From NCBI RefSeq assembly GCF_004352845.1, contig NZ_SJRX01000001.1:310001-374000 (forward strand): a stretch of DNA of 64,000 bases, given 5' to 3'. This stretch comes from Luteimonas terricola (lineage in GTDB: Bacteria > Pseudomonadota > Gammaproteobacteria > Xanthomonadales > Xanthomonadaceae). The translations under genes were made by a program, and so were the position numbers. Below are positions 11,913 through 20,993 of this stretch, one piece after another; within the stretch, counting starts at the first letter, position 1; each line of letters opens with the position of its first letter. The notes below the pieces were generated by a model. The model made no database searches. It worked only from the letters and a program-made list of their open reading frames with translations, and was not told where the DNA came from.

Positions 11913-14900
11913 TTCCACACCCGCAAGTTCCCATGTTACTTCTAGGTTCTTCTAGGATCGATATACGCCACTGGCTGAACATGTTTTGTTCGTACTTCTT
12001 TATCTCAAATGCTGGAGTGCCAAGATATCCGACTAATCCATCTGCATTATTGTAATGCCAACTATAGTCACCCCGACCCCAGTTGAAATTGCCCGAACCA
12101 TTTGCAGGCGTGTACGCACCATGAGTGTGATACCAACCAACAGCACTAGCGGGCCTCTCCCCAGGATCCACCGAATCGGAGATTCCCATCCTCGGCACGG
12201 TATATGTAAAACCACCTCCCGGCAAACTATAGACCCAACCTCCAAACTCTCTACCACGCCTTACGGACATCGAATTGACCTCTGCTATGGCAGCCGCTCC
12301 AGCCTTATCTTCAGTTGAGTAGCAGTCTCCGGGCAACAAGCCCAACGGATCAATCAAACTAATCGGGTTTCCACGAACATAGGCATATGTATTCAGACCT
12401 CCAGAAAGCCCAATCGGGTCGGACTGGATATATCTGCCCGTGTACGGATCATAATCTCTGAACCCGTTATGCCACGTCTGGGTTTCCTCGTCCCATACCT
12501 GCCCCGGGAATCCCAGCGGAATCCCCGTGCCGATGCTGCTCAACACCACGGCACGACTGTACGCAAGATTGGACGCCTTCCACACCGCCTGCCGACTTGT
12601 ATTGGTGGCCAGCTGCGGTCGATTCAGGTGGTCGGTGTGGATGAAATAGCGCGCGCTTGACGCCGACACCATCGCGATCGGCTGCCCGCCCAGGTACACG
12701 AAGCTCTTCCAGCCGTTCGACTCATGCTGCGCCAGCAGCGTGTTCTGCCCGCTGTACACGTACCGGAACGTCCCCAACGGTCCCGACTTGCGCATGCGCT
12801 GGTCGAGCGCATTGACCACATATGACGTGGCAACTCCGCTGGCCGTACTCGATGTCAGCCGGTCGAAACCGTCGTAGCCATAGGAGCGGTTGCCAAGCCA
12901 CCCTGTCGTGGCTTCCAGATTGCCTTGGGCGTTGTACTGGAAGTTCCTGTTGGCGTTCCCCGACATGGCCAGCATCCGGCTGGATTGGCCCGCAATGGTG
13001 TAAACGGTCGGAGTGCCCGGCACCCCGCCTGATGTCGAGAGGCGCTGGAGCCGATTGCCCACGGCATCGAATTGATCCTGCCAAGTGGATGAACCACCCA
13101 TGCTGTTGCTTGTCAGGCGACCAAGCTCGTCGTAGCCGAACTGATGGCTCATGCTTGCGTCCACGCCGTCGGTGATCGCCGTGATCAGTTCACGCGCGTT
13201 ATGACCATAGGTCAGGCTCTGGTGGACACTTGCTCCATACACCGAGCTGATGCCGGTGATCCGGCCATCCAGGTCACGGTCGCGGCGATGGACGATACCG
13301 TTGGCGTAGCGCCAACCCGCCACTGCGCCGGTCACGTCGTAAGCAAACTCGTCCGCGATTCCTTGCGTCGACCCATTGGCGAGATCGGCCTGGATCGACG
13401 ACAAGTAGCCTCCGCTGTAGACGTAGTTCACTGCCAACCCGCTTGGGTACTCGACCCAGGTCAGTCGGCCCATGCCATCGTAGGCATAGCCGGTGGCGTC
13501 GTTCGCGCCGGAGCCCGTGTCGAGCCGGCTGGCCACCTGCCCTTGCGGTGTGTACGTGAGGACCGCCTTCGACAATGTGCTGCTGCCCTGGATTCGCGAT
13601 GCGCTGCACAGCATCCCTCGCCCATTGGTGCAGCTGTCATATGTGAAGGTACGGCGTTCGCCGGGAGCGTTGATGGCGGTGACCCGACCCTGCGTGTCGT
13701 ATTCGTACGACAGCCCACTTCCGTTCGCACGCTGCATGGACGTCCGAAGTCCGCTGGCAGAGTAGACAAAGGTTGTAGTGCCAGTGTCAGGGCTGCTCTG
13801 TGACCAGAGTTGACCGAAGCCATCGTACAGATAGGTGGTTACGTTGTGAGTGGGGTCGGTGACCGAGGTGATCCGTCCAGCCACGTCATAAATGAATACT
13901 GTTGCCCCCAGCTTGGCATCGACTTGGCGGACAAGACGGCCAAGCTTGTCGTAATGGTAGCGGGTCTCGTTGGAGTCGGCGTCGACCGTGAGGACCAGAC
14001 GGTCGCTGCGGTCATAGCCGAAATCGACCCGCTGCCCGTTGTTTCCGCGGCGAGCCATGATGCGCCCGAGTTCGTCGTAGTCAGTGAAGGCGCGATATCC
14101 CACGCCGAGCGGCCCAGAAAGAGTACCTGCCATGCTGCCTGACGCGCTGTACGGGTCTTCCGGCACCACATGGATCTGGCAATCCGGCATATGCGGAGAA
14201 CAAGGCTCTTCAGGTCCGGGTGGCTGCGGAGCGTGTAGCAGCGACAGCGTGGTGAGCGGAGAGGCTTGCCCGAAGGACTGTCCCTGACCCGTCATCTTCC
14301 ACTGGAAGGCGTAGTTGGAAACCGTCGCGGGCGTGCGCGCCACGATAGGAATATCCACCGACTGGCCGGGCTGAACAACCCCGGGAACACCGACCGCATG
14401 AACGCCGAAATCCTGCGAAAACTGTGGCGACTGCGACACCAGGCGATATCCGTCCGCCGTGGACCATGCAGAGGAGCCGGTGTTCTTCATGCGCACCGTG
14501 AAAGTGACGTTCCGGTCCGTATACAGCGGCGAAGGTATCACCTGGGACACGTACTGAGATCCATTCACAGGAGCTACAGGGGCAAAGGCCAGGCGCTCGA
14601 TCTCCGTCTTTACCGGGAGCGACATGGCGTTGTACTGCATGCGATTGCGTACGTAGGTGCCGCCAGGCTCTGGATAATGCACGGAGACCGGGCGCCATGC
14701 TGCGTCGTACCTGGTGGTCGCCGTCTGGCCATCAGGCGTTTTAACGGTATACAGGCGTCCGAGCCCGTCGTATCCGTAAGTAGTCGTGTGCCAGCTTCCG
14801 TTGACGCTGCGGCGGCTGGTGAGCATCCTTCCGGCCGCGTCATAAGTGAACTCTTCCACGGCGCCATTCGGGCCGGTGACGCGTCGCGGCCTGCCCATCG

Positions 14901-16020
14901 CATCATGGTTGGCGTAGGTGGCCATGACGCCAGAGGCCGTGGCCACCGTCAACAGGTTGCCGCTCGCATTGTAGGTAAGGGTCTTGGAGTCGCCCGTCCC
15001 GGTCAGCGGGCCATCCACCGTGATGACTCTGGGCATCCCATTGGCATGATAGGAATAACCGTAGCTTGTGGTCCGGCTCTGACCTTGACTTGCGGGGACG
15101 AGGGTCGAGAGGTTAGTAACCGTTTCGGATGCCACATAGTTCCGGGAATTGTAGGTATAGCTGACCCGGTACTTCGTCTTCCCTGCGTTCACGCCCACGC
15201 CATCAATGGTACGGCTCAGGGTCCGGTTCGCCTGCGTGTCCCAGGTATAGGTCGTAACGCGGGCGTAAGCTTCTCCGACCGCTTCGGTCTTCTTGAGCAG
15301 TTGCCCCTTTGGGTTGTAGTCGTAGTCGGTCTTCTCGCCCTCGGGACCAGTCACGACGTCGCGATACCCGTTTGCATCATAGGTGATCGTACTGACGCTG
15401 CCGAGACAGTTCGCGCTGGCATGCCCTTGCACCGATACAAGCTTACCCCCCACGAAGTTGTGGGTCGCGACGCGCCCCAGCGGATTGGTCTCGGTCACGG
15501 TCAGCGTGGGCTTCCCGTTCTGGTAGCCACTCTGATACGAGAGCGTGACCCGCTCTGCCCCGCCCGCATGCTCGGTGGATGTTGCGCGGCGCTCGCTGTC
15601 GTAGGTGAACCACGAGTACCGGACGTCGTTGATCGACTTTCCAACGAACCTGAAAAAGCCGGGTCCTTCGTAGTGATATGTGATCTTCACGGGCACTACG
15701 CCGGGTTGCTCCGTGGATGCCAGGAGATGACGCCCCGTGTAGATCTTCTGGTGGCTGTACGTGTAGCGATAGATCGCGTTGTCTGGCGCCTTGATGCTGG
15801 TCAGCTCGTCGCCGGTCCATGTGAAGACAACCTCCCGGCCCGAGGTATGGATGACCTTCTGCACCTGCGTGCCATTGAGGCCGCCGTACAGGAACGTCAG
15901 GCCAATCCCGTGGTGGTTGTTGATCTGGAGGGGTAGCCCGCCCTTGCGATAGCGCTCTACCGAATTGTCTTCTCCGTAGAACTGCCACGTTCCGTCTCCT
16001 TGCCGGACGATCCGCGCCAC
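11902..16020 (-). CDS. RHS repeat protein, C-terminal 1372 residues with DUF4329/JAMM-like tip (frame-split gene)
   Basis: RHS proteins form a shell of YD repeats that encloses a C-terminal toxin. About 20 repeats of the form YDxxGRL are seen, plus the core-associated motif ending DPIGLSGG, NPISLIDPLGL. An Ig/NBR1-like beta domain interrupts the repeats at residues 478-600. The variable tip (about 1232-1372) reads as DUF4329: AAAIAEVNSMSVRRGREFGG, a sheet, HTHG (His1298, His1300), FNWGRGD (Asp1318) and YLGTP. The HxH-D arrangement recalls JAMM metallopeptidases. The frame lacks its own N-terminus: GTG at 16020 is only the first possible start. A one-base insertion at 16033 separates it from the preceding piece at 16031-16630. 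The tip is lower in GC than the repeats, as after tip exchange. Confidence 0.85.
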   Translation of the reverse strand: MARIVRQGDGTWQFYGEDNSVERYRKGGLPLQINNHHGIGLTFLYGGLNGTQVQKVIHTSGREVVFTWTGDELTSIKAPDNAIYRYTYSHQKIYTGRHLLASTEQPGVVPVKITYHYEGPGFFRFVGKSINDVRYSWFTYDSERRATSTEHAGGAERVTLSYQSGYQNGKPTLTVTETNPLGRVATHNFVGGKLVSVQGHASANCLGSVSTITYDANGYRDVVTGPEGEKTDYDYNPKGQLLKKTEAVGEAYARVTTYTWDTQANRTLSRTIDGVGVNAGKTKYRVSYTYNSRNYVASETVTNLSTLVPASQGQSRTTSYGYSYHANGMPRVITVDGPLTGTGDSKTLTYNASGNLLTVATASGVMATYANHDAMGRPRRVTGPNGAVEEFTYDAAGRMLTSRRSVNGSWHTTTYGYDGLGRLYTVKTPDGQTATTRYDAAWRPVSVHYPEPGGTYVRNRMQYNAMSLPVKTEIERLAFAPVAPVNGSQYVSQVIPSPLYTDRNVTFTVRMKNTGSSAWSTADGYRLVSQSPQFSQDFGVHAVGVPGVVQPGQSVDIPIVARTPATVSNYAFQWKMTGQGQSFGQASPLTTLSLLHAPQPPGPEEPCSPHMPDCQIHVVPEDPYSASGSMAGTLSGPLGVGYRAFTDYDELGRIMARRGNNGQRVDFGYDRSDRLVLTVDADSNETRYHYDKLGRLVRQVDAKLGATVFIYDVAGRITSVTDPTHNVTTYLYDGFGQLWSQSSPDTGTTTFVYSASGLRTSMQRANGSGLSYEYDTQGRVTAINAPGERRTFTYDSCTNGRGMLCSASRIQGSSTLSKAVLTYTPQGQVASRLDTGSGANDATGYAYDGMGRLTWVEYPSGLAVNYVYSGGYLSSIQADLANGSTQGIADEFAYDVTGAVAGWRYANGIVHRRDRDLDGRITGISSVYGASVHQSLTYGHNARELITAITDGVDASMSHQFGYDELGRLTSNSMGGSSTWQDQFDAVGNRLQRLSTSGGVPGTPTVYTIAGQSSRMLAMSGNANRNFQYNAQGNLEATTGWLGNRSYGYDGFDRLTSSTASGVATSYVVNALDQRMRKSGPLGTFRYVYSGQNTLLAQHESNGWKSFVYLGGQPIAMVSASSARYFIHTDHLNRPQLATNTSRQAVWKASNLAYSRAVVLSSIGTGIPLGFPGQVWDEETQTWHNGFRDYDPYTGRYIQSDPIGLSGGLNTYAYVRGNPISLIDPLGLLPGDCYSTEDKAGAAAIAEVNSMSVRRGREFGGWVYSLPGGGFTYTVPRMGISDSVDPGERPASAVGWYHTHGAYTPANGSGNFNWGRGDYSWHYNNADGLVGYLGTPAFEIKKYEQNMFSQWRISILEEPRSNMGTCGCGNEP

Positions 16021-16030
16021 GGCGGAGGCC

Positions 16031-16630
16031 TTAGTCTTCGAAGAAGACCCCCTCGGACTGCTTCAGAAAGCGGATCTTGCGCCCGTCGGGGCGATGCGCC
16101 CAAATGATCGTGGCGCTGGCTGCGGTCTGGCATTCGGCCTCGCCATTGATCGGATAACAGGGGCCGTTCTCGTAGCTTCCGCCAAAGCTCAGCTTGAAAT
16201 CGAAACTACTGAGCCAGTGGTATCCGAAAATGCCGACACCATCCCAGTGCTGATTCCACACACGCTCCAGACGCAACCCACCGGCGTCGAAATCGAGCTC
16301 GGGCTCAGTCTTGTTGCCCGTTGAAATTACAACGGGATTTCCTGTGACGGACTTGTCGCAGCCTCTTGTTCCCGCATCTTTATCGCCAAGTTGCTCGAGT
16401 TGTCCCGTGTTTCCGGAGAAGCCACCATCTTGGAGTTGATACCCACCGATTTCCACGCCCCAGCTCCCCCCAAGCGTGCCGATCTGTTCTGGCAGGACAC
16501 CTTTTACTACTATGGGATCGAGGGTCGTCGTCGCTTGAGCCTCGCCAGGAAAATAGCCTATCAGCGCTGCGACAGCGGCCACACATACGATCAAGCTCCG
16601 ACGACAGGCGTCGCCCTCTTCGAGCCACAT
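16031..16630 (-). CDS. RHS protein, N-terminal 199 residues (frame-split from the 11902-16020 part)
   Basis: The ATG at 16630 is preceded by GGGGAGG at good spacing. The product begins with charged residues and a hydrophobic stretch (SLIVCVAAVAALIGYFPGEAQA), a likely signal peptide, and continues with a DUF6531-like RHS entry domain (NPVVISTGNKTEPELDFD, RLERVWNQHWDG, GYHWLSSFDFKL, HRPDGRKIRFL). It stops at FFED-TAA. Removing one base (A on the plus strand at 16033) would read FFEDKASAVARIVRQGDGTWQFYGED and join it in frame to the downstream 1372 residues, giving one protein of about 1577 residues. So this is either a real frameshift, a phase-variable or programmed site, or an assembly error. 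No PAAR or VgrG domain is attached. Confidence 0.8.
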   Translation of the reverse strand: MWLEEGDACRRSLIVCVAAVAALIGYFPGEAQATTTLDPIVVKGVLPEQIGTLGGSWGVEIGGYQLQDGGFSGNTGQLEQLGDKDAGTRGCDKSVTGNPVVISTGNKTEPELDFDAGGLRLERVWNQHWDGVGIFGYHWLSSFDFKLSFGGSYENGPCYPINGEAECQTAASATIIWAHRPDGRKIRFLKQSEGVFFED

Positions 16631-16830
16631 GAATATCGCCTCCCCAAGCGTTCATGGCACAGATGTAGCAGATGTGCTGAGCGGCATCAATCAGCCGGGC
16701 TTTTGGCCAGGGCGGCCGGCTGATACAAAGCGAACCAGTTCTTGAACGCCCTTGCAGAGGAAGTAGTTCGTACTACACCTCGCCGCAACATCGCGCTTGG
16801 ATTACAGTCGCGCGCCGCTGGCGGGATCGA

Positions 16831-17952
16831 CTACGGATCCAGCCGCCGCCCGTCGTTGTCGGGATCGAAGAAGTGCAGCGCTTCCACGGCCACGCGCATC
16901 GACAGCGTCTCGCCGACGCGCGGCAGCTGGCCGGGCGGAAGCCGGGCGACCAGGGCGTGGTCGCCCAGGCGCAGGTTGACGAAGACCTCGCTGCCGACCG
17001 GCTCGACCACCTCGACCACGGCCTCGAATACACCCACGCCAAGCGTCCCGCCGGCAGCGGAACCGACCGCGCCATCCGCGCGCAGCAGATGCTCCGGACG
17101 CAGGCCCACGGCCAGCTCGCGTCCCAGCCAGGCTTCGGGCATCCGCAGTCCAGGCAGCGGCAGGCGCACACCTCCACCTGCCAGCAGCGTCGGCACGCCA
17201 GCGGCGGCTTCGATCCGCCCCTTGATCACGTTCATCGCCGGGCTGCCGAGGAAGGTCGCCACGAACAGGTTCGCCGGACGCTCGTACAGCGCCATCGGGG
17301 TGTCGACCTGCTGGATACGTCCGCCATCGAGCACCACGATGCGCTGGCCGAGGGTCATCGCCTCCACCTGGTCGTGGGTGACGTAGACCATGGTGGTGCC
17401 GAGGCTGCGGTGCAGGCGCGCGATCTCCACCCGCATCGCCGCGCGCAGGCGGGCGTCGAGGTTGGACAGCGGCTCGTCGAGCAGGAACACCTGCGGCTGG
17501 CGCACGAGGGCGCGGCCCAGGGCCACGCGCTGGCGCTGGCCGCCGGACAGTGCGGCGGGCTTGCGCTCGAGCATGTCCTCCAGGCCCAGCATCTTCGCCG
17601 CGTCCGCAACCCGCCCGGCAATCGCCGCCTTGTCCATGCCGCGCAGCTTCAGGCCGAAGGCCAGGTTCCCGGCCACGGTCATGTGCGGATACAGGGCGTA
17701 GTTCTGGAACACCATGGCGATATCGCGGTCGCGCGGGGCGACGTCGTTGACCACGCGGTCGCCGATCGCGATCGTGCCGCCGTCCACCGCCTCCAGGCCC
17801 GCGATCATCCGCAGCAGTGTGGACTTGCCGCAGCCCGAGGGCCCGACGAGCACCAGCAGCTCGCCGTCGCCGGCCTCGAAGCTGGCGTCGTGGACGGCGA
17901 CGAAGCCGTCGGGATAGACCTTGCGGACGTGTTCCAGCCGGACCTGCGCCAT
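16831..17952 (-). CDS. sugar ABC transporter ATP-binding protein (MsmX/UgpC/MalK type)
   Basis: This is the cytoplasmic ATPase of a carbohydrate ABC importer. The 373-residue protein shows Walker A GPSGCGKST (37-45), a Q-loop at Gln83 (FQNYALYPH), signature LSGGQ (135-139), Walker B VFLLDE (155-160), the switch His in VTHD, and a C-terminal TOBE/OB regulatory domain with GLRPEHL. The ATG at 17952 has GGGAGCGAGG before it. The gene diverges from the GH1 beta-glucosidase and has an operator-like site in the shared promoter. The permeases and binding protein at 24.2-27.2 kb lack their own ATPase, so this is their probable partner. Which of the named orthologue groups it belongs to cannot be told from sequence reading. 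Confidence 0.93.
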   Translation of the reverse strand: MAQVRLEHVRKVYPDGFVAVHDASFEAGDGELLVLVGPSGCGKSTLLRMIAGLEAVDGGTIAIGDRVVNDVAPRDRDIAMVFQNYALYPHMTVAGNLAFGLKLRGMDKAAIAGRVADAAKMLGLEDMLERKPAALSGGQRQRVALGRALVRQPQVFLLDEPLSNLDARLRAAMRVEIARLHRSLGTTMVYVTHDQVEAMTLGQRIVVLDGGRIQQVDTPMALYERPANLFVATFLGSPAMNVIKGRIEAAAGVPTLLAGGGVRLPLPGLRMPEAWLGRELAVGLRPEHLLRADGAVGSAAGGTLGVGVFEAVVEVVEPVGSEVFVNLRLGDHALVARLPPGQLPRVGETLSMRVAVEALHFFDPDNDGRRLDP

Positions 17953-18009
17953 CCTCGCTCCCGGGTTTTCCCGCGATGACACTCGCGGAGGCACTGCGTT
18001 ATCCTCGCA

Positions 18010-18025
18010 ATGTAACCGTTTTCAA
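18010..18025. promoter_or_regulatory. LacI-type operator-like site between ATPase and beta-glucosidase genes
   Basis: ATGTAACCGTTTTCAA matches 13 of 16 positions of the perfect palindrome upstream of the lacI-type gene (32906-32921), including the central CG. It lies 57 bases from the ATPase start and 42 from the GH1 start, so one repressor could control both directions. Confidence 0.55.
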
Positions 18026-18067
18026 CGCATCCACCGCGCACAGCGGCAGCCCGGAGTCCCACGTCCC

Positions 18068-19447
18068 ATGCCCGATTCCCCCACGCCCGCCAGGGACCTC
18101 CGCTTTCCGGACGGTTTCCTGTGGGGTGCCGCCACCGCCGCCCATCAGATCGAGGGCTCGCCGCTGGCCGACGGTGCCGGCCCCAGCATCTGGACGCGCT
18201 TCGCGCACACGCCGGGCATGACCCTCAACGGCGACACCGGCGACGTCGCCTGCGACCACTACGGGCGCTGGAAGCAGGACGTCGCGCTGATGCGCGAGCT
18301 GGGCCTGAAGGCCTATCGCTTCAGCGTCTCCTGGTCGCGCATCCACCCGGAGGGTACCGGGCGCGTGAATCAGGCCGGCCTGGACTTCTATTCCCGCCTG
18401 GTCGACGAACTGCTCGCGAACGACATCGAGCCCCTGCTCACCCTGTTCCACTGGGACCTGCCCGCGGCGCTGGACGACCGTGGCGGCTGGCTCAACCGCG
18501 ACTGCGCGGACTGGTTCGCCGAGTACGGCAGCACGCTCTACCGCGCGCTCGACGGCCGGGTGAAAAAGTGGGCGACGATCAACGAGCCCTGGGTGGTCAC
18601 CGACGGCGGTTACCTGCACGGCGCGCTGGCCCCCGGCCATCGCAGCCGCTACGAGGCGCCGATCGCCGCGCACAACCTGATGCGCGCGCACGGCGCCGCG
18701 GTGCAGGCCTACCGCGCCGAGGGCCGGCACGAGATCGGCCTGGTGGTGAACATCGAGCCCAAGTACCCGGCCAGCGATTCGGCCGAAGACGCCGCCGCCG
18801 TACGCCGCGCGCACGCCTACATGAACGAGCAGTTCCTGCACCCCGCCCTGCTCGGCCACTACCCGCCGGAGCTGAAGGAAATTTTCGGCGACGCCTGGCC
18901 GGACTGGCCGGCGGAAGACTTCGCACTCATCAGGCAGCCGCTGGATTTCGTCGGCATCAACTACTACACGCGCAGCGTGACCGCCGCCGGCGACAGCTAT
19001 CCGCTGAAGACCGCCGTGGTGCGGCAGCCGCTGGGCACCTATACCGAGACGGGCTGGGAAGTGTTTCCGCAGGGCCTCACCGACCTGCTGCTCTGGTTCA
19101 AGGACACCTACGGCGACCTGCCCGTCTACATCACCGAGAACGGCGCGGCGTTCTTCGATCCGGCGGTGGCCGATGAGGGCCGCGTGCGGGATCCGCTGCG
19201 CATCGACTACCTGCGCAAGCACCTCACCGCGATCCGCGACGCGATCGATGCCGGCGTGGACATCCGCGGCTACATGGCCTGGTCGCTGCTGGACAACCTG
19301 GAGTGGTCGCTTGGATACTCGAAGCGCTTCGGTATCGTGCACGTGAACTACGGCACGCAGGAGCGCACGCCCAAGGACAGCGCGCGCTGGTACTCGAAGG
19401 TCATCGCCAGCAACGGACGCACGCTTTCCGATCCGCTCCCTTACTGA
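18068..19447 (+). CDS. GH1 family beta-glucosidase
   Basis: This is a retaining beta-glucosidase, cytoplasmic by absence of a signal peptide, that releases glucose from beta-linked oligosaccharides. The 459-residue protein has the full GH1 (beta/alpha)8 barrel. The N-terminal signature is FLWGAATAAHQIEG (17-30), the acid/base is Glu173 in TINEPWV, and the nucleophile is Glu357 in YITENGA. MAWSLLDNLEW near the C-terminus is also typical. The ATG at 18068 gives the usual start just before LRFPDGFLWG. pgl follows 17 bases downstream. Given the GH144 enzyme and ABC importer nearby, imported beta-1,2-linked glucose oligomers such as sophorose are a likely substrate, but GH1 sequences do not reveal linkage preference. 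Confidence 0.95.
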   Translation: MPDSPTPARDLRFPDGFLWGAATAAHQIEGSPLADGAGPSIWTRFAHTPGMTLNGDTGDVACDHYGRWKQDVALMRELGLKAYRFSVSWSRIHPEGTGRVNQAGLDFYSRLVDELLANDIEPLLTLFHWDLPAALDDRGGWLNRDCADWFAEYGSTLYRALDGRVKKWATINEPWVVTDGGYLHGALAPGHRSRYEAPIAAHNLMRAHGAAVQAYRAEGRHEIGLVVNIEPKYPASDSAEDAAAVRRAHAYMNEQFLHPALLGHYPPELKEIFGDAWPDWPAEDFALIRQPLDFVGINYYTRSVTAAGDSYPLKTAVVRQPLGTYTETGWEVFPQGLTDLLLWFKDTYGDLPVYITENGAAFFDPAVADEGRVRDPLRIDYLRKHLTAIRDAIDAGVDIRGYMAWSLLDNLEWSLGYSKRFGIVHVNYGTQERTPKDSARWYSKVIASNGRTLSDPLPY

Positions 19448-19464
19448 AGGACGACGGCGCCGGC

Positions 19465-20214
19465 ATGCACGACATCCATCTGCAGACCGGCGCCAGGGGC
19501 GGTATCCCGATACGTGAAGGCGTCGAGTTCCAGGCCTTCCAGGACAGCACGCAGTGGGCGTGGGCTGCGGCCGTCACCCTGGCCGCCGCGCTCGGTCGCG
19601 CGCTCGAGGCCGAGCCGCGCGCGCGCCTGCTGCTCTCCGGCGGCCGCACCCCCGGGCCGGCCTATGCCGCCCTGGCCCGGGCACCGCTGGCCTGGGACCG
19701 CGTCGATGTCGCCCTGGTCGATGAACGCTGGCTGCTGCCCGACGAACCCGACAGCAACGCGCGCCTGGTGCGCGAATCGCTGCTGGCCGATCGCGCCGCC
19801 GCCGCGCGCTTCGAGTCGATCACATGCGCCGGGCGCAGCTTCGAGGAGGCAGTGACCATCGCCAACATGCATGCAGCGCACCCCGCCGGCGTGGTCGTGC
19901 TGGGCATGGGCGATGACGGCCACGTCGCATCGCTGTTCCCGAACATGTCCGGCCTGGACAGTGCGCTTGCCTCGCCGCGGCCCTATGTGGCGGTGGATGC
20001 CACCGGCTGCCCCGGTGCCGGTCCATGGACGCGCCGGGTGAGCCTTACGCCCGCGGGCCTGGCGCCGGCGCACACTCGGCTGTTGCTGATCCGTGGCGCA
20101 CACAAGCGCGAGCTCCTCGACCGGGTGCTCGCCGGCAACGACCCGATGGAGTTCCCGGTGCGCATCGCATTCACGACGCCCGGGGCACCGCTGCGCATCC
20201 TGTGGTGCCCATGA
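19465..20214 (+). CDS. pgl: 6-phosphogluconolactonase
   Basis: Pgl (DevB type) hydrolyses 6-phosphogluconolactone to 6-phosphogluconate, feeding the pentose phosphate and Entner-Doudoroff routes. The 249-residue protein has LLLSGGRTPGPAY, VALVDERWLLPDEPDSNARLVRE and LGMGDDGHVASLFP, the three family signatures. The ATG at 19465 is the first that keeps the family N-terminus. Its coupling to the GH1 gene suggests it handles glucose set free from the imported oligosaccharide. No zwf, edd or eda gene is in the window. Confidence 0.93.
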   Translation: MHDIHLQTGARGGIPIREGVEFQAFQDSTQWAWAAAVTLAAALGRALEAEPRARLLLSGGRTPGPAYAALARAPLAWDRVDVALVDERWLLPDEPDSNARLVRESLLADRAAAARFESITCAGRSFEEAVTIANMHAAHPAGVVVLGMGDDGHVASLFPNMSGLDSALASPRPYVAVDATGCPGAGPWTRRVSLTPAGLAPAHTRLLLIRGAHKRELLDRVLAGNDPMEFPVRIAFTTPGAPLRILWCP

Positions 20215-20255
20215 TCGATCGGGCCGCAACCAGGCAGGAGCCGGTCGAAGCGCGG

Positions 20256-20993
20256 CTATGACGCCCGCGGCGGGCCGCCTGGGCCGAGGACCAGCCCGAG
20301 GCGATAGCCGCTGCGGTGCCACAGCCAGGCCTGCAGCAGGTACCAGGCGACCAGGAACACGCCCAGCTGCCACTCCAGCACGTTCTCGATGCGGTCCTTC
20401 AGCAGCGGATCGGCCACCAGGGCGGACGCCGCCACGTTGCCGACCCCCAGGGCCAGCATCAGGCCGCAGATCGCGACCATGGCCGTCTGCAAGCGCCCGC
20501 CTGGCGCATCCACCGCGCGCCCCATGCGCAGGAACAGCAGCTGCGCCAGGTAGCTGGCGCCGAAGTAGGCGATCACGCCGTAGCGGCGCATGAAGCGGTA
20601 CGCGGCGCCCTCGGTGCCCAGGAAGGTCGCGTATACCGCCAGCGCCACCGCGGCCGCGACGCCGAGCGCGAGCAGCCAGCCACCGCCCCGCAGCGCTCCA
20701 CGCAGCGCCAGCCAGCGCGCGGACGACCACCAGTGCAGGGCCAGCAGCGCCGTGCACGGCAGGACCATGAGCCGGAACACATGGTTGCCGAGCCCGTGGC
20801 GCGCGGCACGGCTGATCGACGTGCAGCCTTCGAGGTAGGGGATGCACGCCGGCACGTGGCCGTCGCGCACCGACAGCCCCCAGGCAAGGTGCACGGCCAC
20901 CACCAGCAGCGCCGCGATGGCCAGTGGCAGCGGCCAGACCGGGAACGTGGCGCGCTGCGGATCCGCCAGTTGCTGGTCCAGCATCGGCGTCAT
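20256..20993 (-). CDS. multi-pass membrane protein at the end of the glucan operon
   Basis: The 245-residue protein has about six hydrophobic segments (roughly 20-40, 73-90, 103-125, 138-158, 170-192, 208-226). Between the first two lies a conserved-looking periplasmic loop, CIPYLEGCTSISRAARHG, with two cysteines. The overall layout recalls Frag1/DRAM-like proteins, but I cannot confirm that. The ATG at 20993 overlaps the preceding hydrolase stop by four bases (ATGA), so it is translationally coupled and part of the same operon. No enzymatic motif is seen. A role in envelope handling of the glucan is possible but unsupported. Confidence 0.8.
   Translation of the reverse strand: MTPMLDQQLADPQRATFPVWPLPLAIAALLVVAVHLAWGLSVRDGHVPACIPYLEGCTSISRAARHGLGNHVFRLMVLPCTALLALHWWSSARWLALRGALRGGGWLLALGVAAAVALAVYATFLGTEGAAYRFMRRYGVIAYFGASYLAQLLFLRMGRAVDAPGGRLQTAMVAICGLMLALGVGNVAASALVADPLLKDRIENVLEWQLGVFLVAWYLLQAWLWHRSGYRLGLVLGPGGPPRAS

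Noticed and set aside
16763..16776. Small palindrome GTAGT-TCGT-ACTAC upstream of the RHS locus considered as an operator or attachment site
   Set aside because: Five-base arms occur by chance, and no matching copy was seen at the other edge of the low-GC region.
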